Position numbers and translations under genes: made by a program. This document shows, piece after piece, positions 32,878 through 41,123 of a stretch of 64,000 bases of DNA. The notes beneath the pieces were generated by a model that worked only from the letters and a program-made list of their open reading frames with translations, was not told where the DNA came from and did not search any database. The stretch is from G963666935 sp963666935 (GTDB lineage: Bacteria; Bacillota; Clostridia; Christensenellales; CAG-138). The number at the start of each line of letters is the position of its first letter. Position 1 is the first letter of the stretch. The stretch covers positions 62,001-126,000 of the forward strand of contig OY762936.1 in assembly GCA_963666935.1 (NCBI GenBank), given 5' to 3'.

Positions 32878-34446
32878 TTACTTGGTGCAGTACTGGTAGA
32901 AAGTTTCCTCGTAGTCGGTGGCCCAGGAGAATCCCTGCACATTGTCCCTGACAGCAGCGCCTATGGCCGTATGCCACAAGGGAACCATGGCATAGTCCTG
33001 CATGAGCATCTCCAAGCAATCTTCCCAAATCTTGCCGCGGGCAGCCCTATCCGTGGTGGAAGCGCCTTCAAGGTATTTGTCGAAGAAAGCCTGGTTGGCG
33101 TAACCGAGCTGGGCCAAGTTAGAGGAGCCTGGCTGAATTTGAGATAGGAAACCATCGCCCTCCATGGTTATGCAAGTAAAGGCGTAGATGCACATCTGAT
33201 GTTTACCGCCGTTGATATACTCGCGCATGGGACCATCCTCCAGCTTATTGACCGCCAAGTTGATGCCGGCTTCTTTAACCTGAGCCTGCATAGCTTCGGC
33301 CATGTCGCACCGCTGGGTGTTGGTGTTGTTAACAGCGATCTCAAGATCAAGGCCATCCGAATAACCAGCCTCAGCTAAGAGCGCCTTGGCAGCGGCCACA
33401 TCGTGGCCAGTACCATAGTACTTCTTATAGGTATCCTCGTTGCGACCCAGTATGTTTGGGGAAACCATAGCGGTAGCAGGCATACCGTAATCGCCATAGG
33501 CAAGCTTCACGGTTTGCGTAACGTCAATGGCCCGGGCGAACGCCTCGCGGACTTTTGGATTGTCCATGGGTGCCTTAGCCGAGTTCAAAAACAGATACAC
33601 GGTTTTGGCGGTCTGTTGGGTATCCACGTGGATGCCGTCAAGAGCATCAATTTGCGGATAGTCACGGGTGTTGCAATCAATTACGATATCATTCTGGAGC
33701 GACTTGGCCTCAGTTGAGCGGGACTCAGCGCTCAAGACAACGCGCATATCAATGTTTTTGATCTTAGGCTCACCTTCACGCCAGTAATTCTCGTTAGCGG
33801 TGAGATTGATCATATCGCCGGGTGTGTAAGACACCAGCTTATAGGGGCCGGTACCGATGGCGGAAGCGCCCAAATAGTCGCCCTTGCCATCTTCGAAAGC
33901 CTTCTTGGATCCAATGCCGCACTGGCCGTTGCACAGAATAGCAGACATGGTCGTCTGGGGCGCTTTCAGGTTAAAGGCGACGGTGTGAGCATCCACCACC
34001 TCGGCGGTGTCGATAAGATTAAAGAAGGGGTTGGGCAGCGCGATCTCTTTGGCGTGGGTGAGAGTGAAGACAACGTCCTCAGCGGTGAAGGGGTTGCCAT
34101 CGCTGAACTTGACATCATCACGCAGTTTGACGACCATGCGAGTGGGAGTCTCCCAAGTGTATTCGGTGGCTAGCCAGGGGGTAACTTCACCCTCGTTGGT
34201 CAGCATGAACAAGGGCTCGTATATCTGATCCCAAATGCGCAGGCCAGCCTGCTCGTCGTTAACGCCCGGCTGGAAGGTCTGCGGGTCAAAATTTTGGATA
34301 ACAGTCAGCGTGTCCGGATCACCTGTATCAAAGGCGAACTTGCCGGAGGTTCCCGAAGTCGTACTAGTGCTGCAGCCTGCTAAACCAATAGCAGCAAGGC
34401 TGATGACCATGATCAGCACTAGGGACAAAGAGATAAACTTTTTCAT
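32878..34446 (-). CDS. Oligopeptide-binding lipoprotein (SBP_bac_5), paralogue 1
   Basis: 522 residues from the ATG at 34446 (AAGGAGAGAAGATAC upstream). A lipoprotein signal, MKKFISLSLVLIMVISLAAI with the lipobox LAGC, is followed by a family 5 solute-binding domain (FAFDTGDPDTLTVIQNFDP, IGTGPYKLVSYTPGD, REAFARAIDVTQTVKLAYGD). It captures peptides for an ABC importer. It is closely similar along its length to the protein at 39027-40652 and lies after the importer genes with its own promoter and a leader of about 217 nt. Confidence 0.94.
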   Translation of the reverse strand: MKKFISLSLVLIMVISLAAIGLAGCSTSTTSGTSGKFAFDTGDPDTLTVIQNFDPQTFQPGVNDEQAGLRIWDQIYEPLFMLTNEGEVTPWLATEYTWETPTRMVVKLRDDVKFSDGNPFTAEDVVFTLTHAKEIALPNPFFNLIDTAEVVDAHTVAFNLKAPQTTMSAILCNGQCGIGSKKAFEDGKGDYLGASAIGTGPYKLVSYTPGDMINLTANENYWREGEPKIKNIDMRVVLSAESRSTEAKSLQNDIVIDCNTRDYPQIDALDGIHVDTQQTAKTVYLFLNSAKAPMDNPKVREAFARAIDVTQTVKLAYGDYGMPATAMVSPNILGRNEDTYKKYYGTGHDVAAAKALLAEAGYSDGLDLEIAVNNTNTQRCDMAEAMQAQVKEAGINLAVNKLEDGPMREYINGGKHQMCIYAFTCITMEGDGFLSQIQPGSSNLAQLGYANQAFFDKYLEGASTTDRAARGKIWEDCLEMLMQDYAMVPLWHTAIGAAVRDNVQGFSWATDYEETFYQYCTK

Positions 34447-34669
34447 GTATCTTCTCTCCTTAGATAATATTTTTACAGCGCTCCGAGCTGCGGGTAACAA
34501 AAAAATCGTGCCAACCTGTGAAATCGCAAGCATTTACGGCCGCGTGTAAAGCAATAACAACTAATCGGATGCATACATATATATGATTACTATGCAGGGT
34601 TGTATTGAAATTAAAGAAAATTAGGACTGCATACTAAAACTATGTAGTTATTATTTAAATTCCTTACAT

Positions 34670-34698
34670 ATTATAGCAAAGAAATGCCTACATTTCAA
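34670..34698 (-). promoter_or_regulatory. Promoter of binding-protein paralogue 1
   Basis: On the minus strand TTGAAA (34698-34693), exactly 17 bp, then TATAAT (34675-34670). The predicted transcript start is about 217 nt before the ATG. Confidence 0.8.
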
Positions 34699-34751
34699 GA
34701 TGGATTTTCGTTATAATAACTATATAGCAACTAAAAGAATTGTACAATTTG

Positions 34752-34889
34752 ATGATTAAACTAGAACCTTGTAGACGCGGCCACACTAATCCCAAAGTGT
34801 TGTTGAAGGGTGCTTCTTATGACGCACCGGTTCGTCTCATTAAAAAAATTGATTCCACCGTACAAACCCCAGCCCTATGCCCGCTTTGA
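34752..34889 (+). CDS. Possible 45-residue protein or gene remnant
   Basis: A short plus-strand frame beginning MIKLEPCRRGHTNPKVLL and ending in TGA, in the 590-bp gap between paralogue 1 and dppF. The composition is protein-like, but there is no Shine-Dalgarno and no domain I recognise. It could be the start of a decayed gene. Apart from it, the promoter and the terminator, I see nothing else in this gap. Confidence 0.2.
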   Translation: MIKLEPCRRGHTNPKVLLKGASYDAPVRLIKKIDSTVQTPALCPL

Positions 34890-34959
34890 ATTTGCATTTC
34901 CAAACGATGATCGTCCATTTTAACGGCCGGCGTTATTCACTTCGGTTATAGAAAAATGC

Positions 34960-34999
34960 AAAAGAATCCCCGCGACATGCATGGCATTCGCGGGGATTC
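34960..34999 (-). terminator. Terminator of the dpp operon
   Basis: GAATCCCCGCGA / TCGCGGGGATTC is a 12-bp perfect stem around 12 nt, followed by TTTT on the minus strand, 37 bp after the dppF stop. Confidence 0.8.
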
Positions 35000-35036
35000 C
35001 TTAATATGATTTGTGTCTACAACCAAGCGTAACAGT

Positions 35037-36008
35037 TTATTTCAGGCCGTTGATCTCCCGCACTAGATGGCAGGCGACAAAGTGGCCGGGTTCGACCTCT
35101 TCCAGAGGGGGAACCTCGCAGTGGCACTTCTCAACGGCATAGTTACAGCGAGGTGCGAACCGGCAGGCTTGCTTGGGCTCAATTGGGGAAGTCAGCTCGC
35201 CCTTCAGGATTATGCGCTTTGTATCATCGTCCGGGTTGACGTGGGGGATCGCGGAGATGAGCGCCTTGGTGTAAGGATGATACTGATGCTTGAACATCTC
35301 CTTGGCATTACATGTCTCAACAGTGCAACCCAGATACATAACCATGATGTCGGTGGAGATATGCTTCACGACGCTCAGGTTGTGGGTGACGAAAATGTAA
35401 GTCAGGTTGAGTTCTTTCTGCAGATCCTGCATCAGGTTCAAAATCTGAGCCTGAATGGATACATCCAGAGCGGAAACGGGCTCGTCGCACACAATGAATG
35501 AGGGGTTCAGAATGATGGCCCGGCCAACGCCGATTCTTTGGCGACGGCCACCGTCCAGCTCATGGGCGTAGGAATTCTCCAGCCTGCTGGCAAGACCCAC
35601 GATATCCATGATTTCCCTGACCTTTTTCTCCGTCTTTTCCTTACCCTTGGTAATCTTATAGATCTGCAAAGGTTCTGCAATCAGCTGCTTCACTGACATG
35701 CGGGGGTCGATAGAGGAGAACGGATCCTGGAAGATAATCTGCATCTGCCTATGCAGCTCATGCAGCTCGCGCCTAGAGACGTGCGTAATATCCTTGCCCT
35801 CAAAGAAGATCTGGCCAGAGGTAGATGGAATGAGGTGAAGCACCACACGACCCAAGGTAGACTTACCGCAGCCGGACTCACCAACAACACCAAGGGTAGC
35901 GCCCTTTCGGATGTTGAAAGTAACATTGTCAACAGCATGCAGCATACCGTGGGGCGTGGGGAAAAATTTACAAAGGTTTTTTACGCCGAGCATAACGTTG
36001 TTATCCAT
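35037..36008 (-). CDS. dppF: Dipeptide/oligopeptide ABC importer ATPase (DppF/OppF type)
   Basis: 323 residues from the ATG at 36008, 2 bp into the dppD stop region, with AAAAGGAGGG upstream. Walker A GVVGESGCGKSTLG, Walker B FIVCDEPVSALDVSIQAQ, and the C-terminal oligo_HPY cysteine region (ACRFAPRCNYAVEKCHCE), which can hold an iron-sulphur cluster. The signature reads ELDGGRRQRIG rather than LSGGQ, a variant I know from other clostridial DppF proteins. Confidence 0.95.
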   Translation of the reverse strand: MDNNVMLGVKNLCKFFPTPHGMLHAVDNVTFNIRKGATLGVVGESGCGKSTLGRVVLHLIPSTSGQIFFEGKDITHVSRRELHELHRQMQIIFQDPFSSIDPRMSVKQLIAEPLQIYKITKGKEKTEKKVREIMDIVGLASRLENSYAHELDGGRRQRIGVGRAIILNPSFIVCDEPVSALDVSIQAQILNLMQDLQKELNLTYIFVTHNLSVVKHISTDIMVMYLGCTVETCNAKEMFKHQYHPYTKALISAIPHVNPDDDTKRIILKGELTSPIEPKQACRFAPRCNYAVEKCHCEVPPLEEVEPGHFVACHLVREINGLK

Positions 36009-36009
36009 C

Positions 36010-36987
36010 TTAACCCTCCTTTTCAACTGCCCAGTAGCAGGCAACATAGTGGCCGTCCTCCACTTCGGTGAGAGCTGGCCGTTCCAGCTTACACTTCTCC
36101 ATGGCATGCGGGCAGCGTTCGTAGAACGCGCAGCCTTTCGGCAGTTTGGTAGGATCAGGCATCATGCCCTTGATAGGCTCAAGACGATCGGTATCAATAT
36201 CCAGCCGGGGAAGAGAGTTAAACAGCCCGATGGTGTAGGGGTGCTGAATGTTCTTGTACACGGCCCGAACCGGGCCGGACTCCACGATGCAGCCGGCATA
36301 CATGATCATAACACGGTCGCATGTTTCCGCCACGACGCCCAAATCATGCGTGATCAGCAACAGAGCCATGTGAAACTTCTCTTTCAAATCATTGATCAGC
36401 TTGAGAACCTGCGCCTGAATGGTAACATCCAGCGCAGATGTGGGCTCGTCGGCAATCAGCAGCTTAGGATTGCAAGCAAGAGAGATTGCAATCAGTACGC
36501 GCTGCTTCATGCCACCGGAGAACTGATGGGGGTATTCGCCGTAACGATCGCCGGGTATACCAACCAGCTCCAGCATCTCCGTGGCGCGCGCAGCGGCCTG
36601 TGCCTTGCTCATGTCGCCATGGAGGCTGACAACCTCGGCAATCTGATCACCAATGGTAATAACGGGGTTTAGAGAAGTCATGGGGTCCTGGAAGATCATG
36701 GCCACATCGTTGCCGCGGATCTTCTGCATATCCTTTTCTTCCGTCTCCATGAGATTCTGGCCGTTGAGCGTAATGGTGCCTTTGGTAATTTTTCCGGGAG
36801 GATGGGGAACCAACCGCAAAATTGACAGCGCAGTGGTGGTTTTGCCAGCGCCGGTTTCTCCGACCAAGCCAACGCGCTCACCCTTGTCAATTGTAAAGGA
36901 GATGTCATTCACTGCCTCAACAGTCGCACTTCTCAGAATATACCTAATTTCGAGATTTTCGACCGACAAAAGTTCATTTTCTCGCAT
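36010..36987 (-). CDS. dppD: Dipeptide/oligopeptide ABC importer ATPase (DppD/OppD type)
   Basis: 325 residues. Walker A GLVGETGAGKTTTALSIL, Q loop AMIFQDPMTSLNP, signature QFSGGMKQRVLIA, Walker B LLIADEPTSALDVTIQ, and a C-terminal CAFYERCPHAMEKC motif. It pairs with DppF to energise import. It ends 2 bp from the dppF start and begins 21 bp after dppC. Confidence 0.96.
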   Translation of the reverse strand: MRENELLSVENLEIRYILRSATVEAVNDISFTIDKGERVGLVGETGAGKTTTALSILRLVPHPPGKITKGTITLNGQNLMETEEKDMQKIRGNDVAMIFQDPMTSLNPVITIGDQIAEVVSLHGDMSKAQAAARATEMLELVGIPGDRYGEYPHQFSGGMKQRVLIAISLACNPKLLIADEPTSALDVTIQAQVLKLINDLKEKFHMALLLITHDLGVVAETCDRVMIMYAGCIVESGPVRAVYKNIQHPYTIGLFNSLPRLDIDTDRLEPIKGMMPDPTKLPKGCAFYERCPHAMEKCKLERPALTEVEDGHYVACYWAVEKEG

Positions 36988-37008
36988 ATACTTATCCTCA
37001 CATGTGTA

Positions 37009-37881
37009 TTAGTGGTTCAATCTGGGATCCAGGGCGTCTCGCAGACCATCACCCAAGTAATTCAGGACGTAGATCAAAAAGACGATGCAAAGACCTGGTA
37101 TAATGGAGTAATACCAATACGTACTCAGGAATTGGCGGCCCTGAGAGATCATCAGGCCCCACTCAGGCTCGGGGGGCTGAATGCCCAGACCGATGTAGGA
37201 CAGCGCAGCGGCCTCCAGAATGCAACCACCGGCGGAAAGGGTAAACCGAATGATAAGAGGGGCAAGAGCGTTGGGCAGGATATGACGCAGCAGGATGCGG
37301 CCGTCGCTGGCACCGATTGCTATGGAGGCTTCTACAAATTCCTCATTTCTCAGGGTCAGCACTTTTGCTCTTGCGATACGCGACCAGCCAGGAGTGTAGT
37401 ATAAAATCAGGGCAATCAACAGGTTTTGAAAACTGGTGCCCATAATGACAACCAGACACATCAGCAAAGGCATGTCCGGAATGTTCTGGAAAATTTCCAA
37501 AAAGCGCATGATGGGGTTATCCAGTTTGGGATAATAAGCCGCAAAAAGGCCCAAAGCAACGCCAACAACACAGGAGCCGATCATGGTGCCGAAGCCGATT
37601 ACCACGGTGTATCGGGAGCCCATAATGATGCGGCTCAAAATATCGCGGCCAAACTGGTCTGTACCGAAGGGATGCTGCCAATTGGGCGTAACCATAATGG
37701 AGTTGTAATCCTGCTCAGCAAATGGATAAGGGGCAATGAGAGGCGCGAAAATGGCAACGAGAATAACCGCGATGAGTAGCCAAAAACTGGCCATGGCGAA
37801 CTTGTTTTCACCCAACTTCAGCCAAACAAGCTTCAGCTGACTATTTCCGTACTCTTTTTTCTTTTTATAGTAGCCGCTCAT
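37009..37881 (-). CDS. dppC: Dipeptide/oligopeptide ABC importer permease (DppC type)
   Basis: 290 residues with an N-terminal helix (FAMASFWLLIAVILVAIFAPL), the PFGTDQFGRDILSRIIMGSR motif characteristic of DppC/OppC, and five further helices with the EAA loop (VEASIAIGASDGRILLRHILPN). Its start shares a base with the dppB stop. It forms the membrane channel with DppB. Confidence 0.95.
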   Translation of the reverse strand: MSGYYKKKKEYGNSQLKLVWLKLGENKFAMASFWLLIAVILVAIFAPLIAPYPFAEQDYNSIMVTPNWQHPFGTDQFGRDILSRIIMGSRYTVVIGFGTMIGSCVVGVALGLFAAYYPKLDNPIMRFLEIFQNIPDMPLLMCLVVIMGTSFQNLLIALILYYTPGWSRIARAKVLTLRNEEFVEASIAIGASDGRILLRHILPNALAPLIIRFTLSAGGCILEAAALSYIGLGIQPPEPEWGLMISQGRQFLSTYWYYSIIPGLCIVFLIYVLNYLGDGLRDALDPRLNH

Positions 37882-38867
37882 CAGGCATTCCCTCCTTCAA
37901 TTGCTGTAGGCCCAGACTTCTTCTTGATCTTCTTTACGCCGAATCCATAAGTGGTCTTGATCCGGGGGTCAATGAAGGCATAGGCCATATCCACCACGAA
38001 AGTGACAATGGAGCACATAAAGCAAATGAATACAACGCCGCTCAGCACAATGGGTGTATCCATCGATCTTACCCCATCCAGAACGTAGCTGCCAAGACCG
38101 GGGATTGCAAACACGGATTCCACCAGCACGGTACCACCCAAATAGCCGTTTATGTTAACGCCGATAACTGTCAAGATCGGGATAAAGGCATTCCGCAGGG
38201 CGTGAACTATAATGACTTTATTTTCGGTTTGACCCTTCGCACGAGCGGTTCTGATATAATCCTGCCGAATGACCTCCAGCATGCTGGAACGTGTCATACG
38301 GGTAATACTGGCGCTGCACTGCAGGCCGATGACGGCAACTGGCATGATCCAGTATTTAAACGAATAACTGCCGGTGGCAGGTAACCAGTGCAGTTTTAAA
38401 GCAAAAATCAGAACGAGCAGCATCGCTAGCCAGAAAGAAGGCGCGGACGCGCCGAATAGAGAAAAGAAAGTCAATGCGCGATCAAATACAGAATACTGCC
38501 TCACTGCCGATACAACGCCGGCGGCCAGGCCAACGAACGTGCCAACAATAATGCCGTAAACTGCAATTGTCAAAGTCAAAGGAAGGCGAGCAAACAGAGT
38601 AGGGGCAATGGGCAGTCGGCTTTTATAAGTAGTGCCCATATCGCCCTGAACCAAGCCGCCAATATACCTAGTCAGACGAACCAGATATGGATCATCTAGT
38701 TTTAATTCCTTGTGAATCTGTTCAATGTTTTCCAATGTTGCACCCTCGCCCAGGACGACCAAGGCGGGGTCACCGGGGACAAATTCCAACAGCGTAAACA
38801 GGAAGATAATGGTAGCTAACAGCGTAAAAACCATGTAGATTAAACGCTTAATAGTATAACGAAGCAT
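37881..38867 (-). CDS. dppB: Dipeptide/oligopeptide ABC importer permease (DppB type)
   Basis: 328 residues: N-terminal helix, the LEFVPGDPALVVLGEGAT periplasmic segment and six helices with the EAA-type motif (YIRTARAKGQTENKVIIVHAL). Typical DppB/OppB. The start has no clear Shine-Dalgarno, which together with the hairpin upstream may keep channel genes at lower expression than the binding protein. The C-terminus is basic (KKIKKKSG). Confidence 0.95.
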   Translation of the reverse strand: MLRYTIKRLIYMVFTLLATIIFLFTLLEFVPGDPALVVLGEGATLENIEQIHKELKLDDPYLVRLTRYIGGLVQGDMGTTYKSRLPIAPTLFARLPLTLTIAVYGIIVGTFVGLAAGVVSAVRQYSVFDRALTFFSLFGASAPSFWLAMLLVLIFALKLHWLPATGSYSFKYWIMPVAVIGLQCSASITRMTRSSMLEVIRQDYIRTARAKGQTENKVIIVHALRNAFIPILTVIGVNINGYLGGTVLVESVFAIPGLGSYVLDGVRSMDTPIVLSGVVFICFMCSIVTFVVDMAYAFIDPRIKTTYGFGVKKIKKKSGPTAIEGGNA

Positions 38868-38965
38868 ATCATTTAATAATGAAATCTAAACGATTTCGTC
38901 CTTTCCCCAATTATGGGATAAAGTATAAACTCCGAAAATCCCTTGCAAGTAGTGGCCGAAGAGAA

Positions 38966-38993
38966 GGGGGAAGGTGAGTATTCACCTCCCCCC
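38966..38993 (-). promoter_or_regulatory. Partial terminator between the binding protein and dppB
   Basis: On the minus strand GGGGGGAGGTGA-ATAC-TCACCTTCCCCC makes a 12-pair stem with one mismatch, followed by TTCTCTT. It probably stops most transcripts after the binding-protein gene while letting some pass into dppBCDF. Confidence 0.65.
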
Positions 38994-39026
38994 AGCCTTC
39001 AACTTAATGGTGTTTTTACAAAGAAC

Positions 39027-40652
39027 TTACTTTGCGAAGAACTGATAGTAAATTTCCTCGTAGTCGGTAGCGAAGTAGAAGCCCTGCACGTTGTCCCTGA
39101 CAGCCGCGCCAAGTGCCTTATGCCACAGAGGAACCATGGTGTAATCCTGCATGAGCATCTCCAAGCAATCTTCCCAAACCAAGCCGCGGGCGGCCTTGTC
39201 CGTGGTGGCGAAGCCTTCGTTGAACCTGTCAAAGAAAGCCTGATTGTCGTAGCCGATACGAGCCAGTGCAGAGGAACCGGGCTGGATCTGAGCCAAGAAG
39301 CCATCAGCCTCCATGGTCAGAGAGGTGAAGCCGTAGATGCACATCTGATGCTGGCCTTGGGAGAGATACTCACGCATGGCAGCGGATTCCATCTTATTGA
39401 CCTTCAGGTTGATGCCGGCGGCAAGAACCTGTGCCTGCATGGCCTCGGCCATGTCGCTACGCTGAGTATCGGTGTTCTCAACAGTGATCTCCATATCAAC
39501 GCCATCAGCATAACCGGCCTCAGCCAGCAGAGCCTTGGCGGCATCCGCATCTGAGCCAGCGCCATAGTACTTCTGATAGGTCTCTTCATTGCGGCCCAAA
39601 ATGTTGGGGCAGACCATAGCGGTAGCGGGAGAACCGAAGTCGCCATAAGCCAACTTCACGGTGTTGGTAACATCAATTGCGCGGGCCAGAGCCTCACGGA
39701 CTTTCACGTTGTCCATGGGAGCCTTTGCAGTGTTAATAAGGAGGTAGGTGGTGTTGGCGCACAGGTGGGTGACCACGCTCATACCGTCCATAGCGTCGAT
39801 GTCCGCAAAGTCACGGGTATTGCAACCGTAGACGATGTCGTGAGACATAGTCTTTGCTTCAGTGGAGCAGGAATCAGTGCTCTTGACGACGCGCATGTCC
39901 ATGTTCTTGACCTTGGGCTCGCCTTCACGCCAATAATTCTCGTTGGCAGTGAACTTGACTATGTCGCCAGGCGCGTAAGACACCAGCTTGTAAGGGCCGG
40001 TACCGATGGCGGAAGCGCCCAGGTAGTCGCCGTTGCCATTTTCAAAGGCGGCCTTGCTGCCGATAACGCACATATCGTTGCACAGGTGAGCAATCATGGT
40101 CGCGCAAGGCTGCTTCAGATTGAAGGCAGCAGTGTACGTATCAACGGCTTCTACATTGTCAACGAAGTTGTAGTGAGAGTTGGGAAGAGAGATCTCCTTG
40201 GCGTAGTTGACGGTCCAAGCGACATCCTCGGCAGTGAAGTCGGATCCATCGCTGAACTTGACGTCGTCACGCAGGTTAATAACCAAGCGGGTAGGAGTCT
40301 CCCATTCGTAATCGGTGGCCAGCCAAGGGGTAATTTCTCCCTCGGGGGTCATCATGAACAGGGTTTCATAGATCTGCCGCACAATGCGGTTGTAGCCCTG
40401 TTCGTCGTTGTTGCCAGGCTGGAAGACCAGGGGATCAAAATTCTGAACAACGTCTAGGGTATCCGGATCGCCAGTATCAAAGGCGAACGTCTCGGGAGGT
40501 TCCGTAGCAGCTGCGCCAGGGGCAGCGGTTGCTGCGGGAGCGGCGGTGGTCGTGGGTGTACCAGTGCTCTCCTTGCTGCAGCCGACGAGGCTGACAGCGG
40601 TGAGACTGAGGATCATGACCAGCACTAGGGACAAAGAGATAAACTTTTTCAT
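39027..40652 (-). CDS. Oligopeptide-binding lipoprotein (SBP_bac_5), paralogue 2
   Basis: 541 residues. Signal MKKFISLSLVLVMILSLTAV with lipobox LVGC, an Ala/Thr-rich linker, then a family 5 binding domain nearly parallel to paralogue 1 (FAFDTGDPDTLDVVQNFDP, IGTGPYKLVSYAPGD, REALARAIDVTNTVKLAYGD). It is the first gene of the dpp operon and so the primary binding protein of this importer. Differences cluster in the middle of the domain, suggesting a different peptide preference. Confidence 0.95.
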   Translation of the reverse strand: MKKFISLSLVLVMILSLTAVSLVGCSKESTGTPTTTAAPAATAAPGAAATEPPETFAFDTGDPDTLDVVQNFDPLVFQPGNNDEQGYNRIVRQIYETLFMMTPEGEITPWLATDYEWETPTRLVINLRDDVKFSDGSDFTAEDVAWTVNYAKEISLPNSHYNFVDNVEAVDTYTAAFNLKQPCATMIAHLCNDMCVIGSKAAFENGNGDYLGASAIGTGPYKLVSYAPGDIVKFTANENYWREGEPKVKNMDMRVVKSTDSCSTEAKTMSHDIVYGCNTRDFADIDAMDGMSVVTHLCANTTYLLINTAKAPMDNVKVREALARAIDVTNTVKLAYGDFGSPATAMVCPNILGRNEETYQKYYGAGSDADAAKALLAEAGYADGVDMEITVENTDTQRSDMAEAMQAQVLAAGINLKVNKMESAAMREYLSQGQHQMCIYGFTSLTMEADGFLAQIQPGSSALARIGYDNQAFFDRFNEGFATTDKAARGLVWEDCLEMLMQDYTMVPLWHKALGAAVRDNVQGFYFATDYEEIYYQFFAK

Positions 40653-40873
40653 GCATCTTCTCTCCTTAAAATATTTTTACAGCTCCGCGAGCTGCGGGCA
40701 ACACTAGATGGGCCGATCCGCCAGGATCAGCGGCGCATAATTTGCTGCATTTTGCAAAATCATGCTTAATGTTTTGATTGCGTATACATAAATAATAAAC
40801 AGAACGAAATTCAAAAAACAAGGAAATTTTGTGCGTCCAAAACCATTCCGGTTGCCGGATTGCGTATACGCTC

Positions 40874-40902
40874 ATTATAGACAGAAACGATTTTTATTTC
40901 AA
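40874..40902 (-). promoter_or_regulatory. Proximal promoter of the dpp operon
   Basis: TTGAAA, 17 bp, TATAAT on the minus strand (40902 to 40874), about 215 nt before the ATG of paralogue 2, nearly the same leader length as for paralogue 1. The 12-mer GTATACGCAATC occurs at the start of this leader (40869-40858) and again at 40787-40776. Confidence 0.8.
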
Positions 40903-40946
40903 GATAAACTTATATGCAATCGACAGTTCTCTATTACACACACGTT

Positions 40947-40975
40947 ATTATAGACATTATTGAACTAATTTTCAA
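40947..40975 (-). promoter_or_regulatory. Distal promoter of the dpp operon
   Basis: A second TTGAAA-17 bp-TATAAT on the minus strand, 73 bp upstream of the proximal one. Both -35 boxes are preceded by C and both -10 boxes by TC, so the pair may have arisen by duplication. Confidence 0.75.
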
Positions 40976-41061
40976 GCAAATTTCTGCAATTTGATTAATA
41001 AACTTTTTGATTTCATGCTCAGGGAGTTTTAGGGACCTTGAAAAAATGCCTTCCTGCCTTT

Positions 41062-41113
41062 AAAAAGTGGCCAAACCAATCCTTTGACATGAAGTGAATT
41101 GGGACGGCCACTT
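41062..41113 (-). terminator. Terminator after the trans-sulfuration gene at 41124
   Basis: AAGTGGCC and GGCCACTT form an 8-bp outer stem with an inner CCAAT/ATTGG pairing, followed by TTT on the minus strand. It lies 11 bp after the stop codon. Confidence 0.65.
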
Positions 41114-41123
41114 ACCAAACAAT

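Noticed and set aside
34447..34663. T-box in the leader of binding-protein paralogue 1
   Set aside because: The leader has a GGTTGGCAC segment but not the conserved T-box core, and no specifier-stem arrangement was seen.
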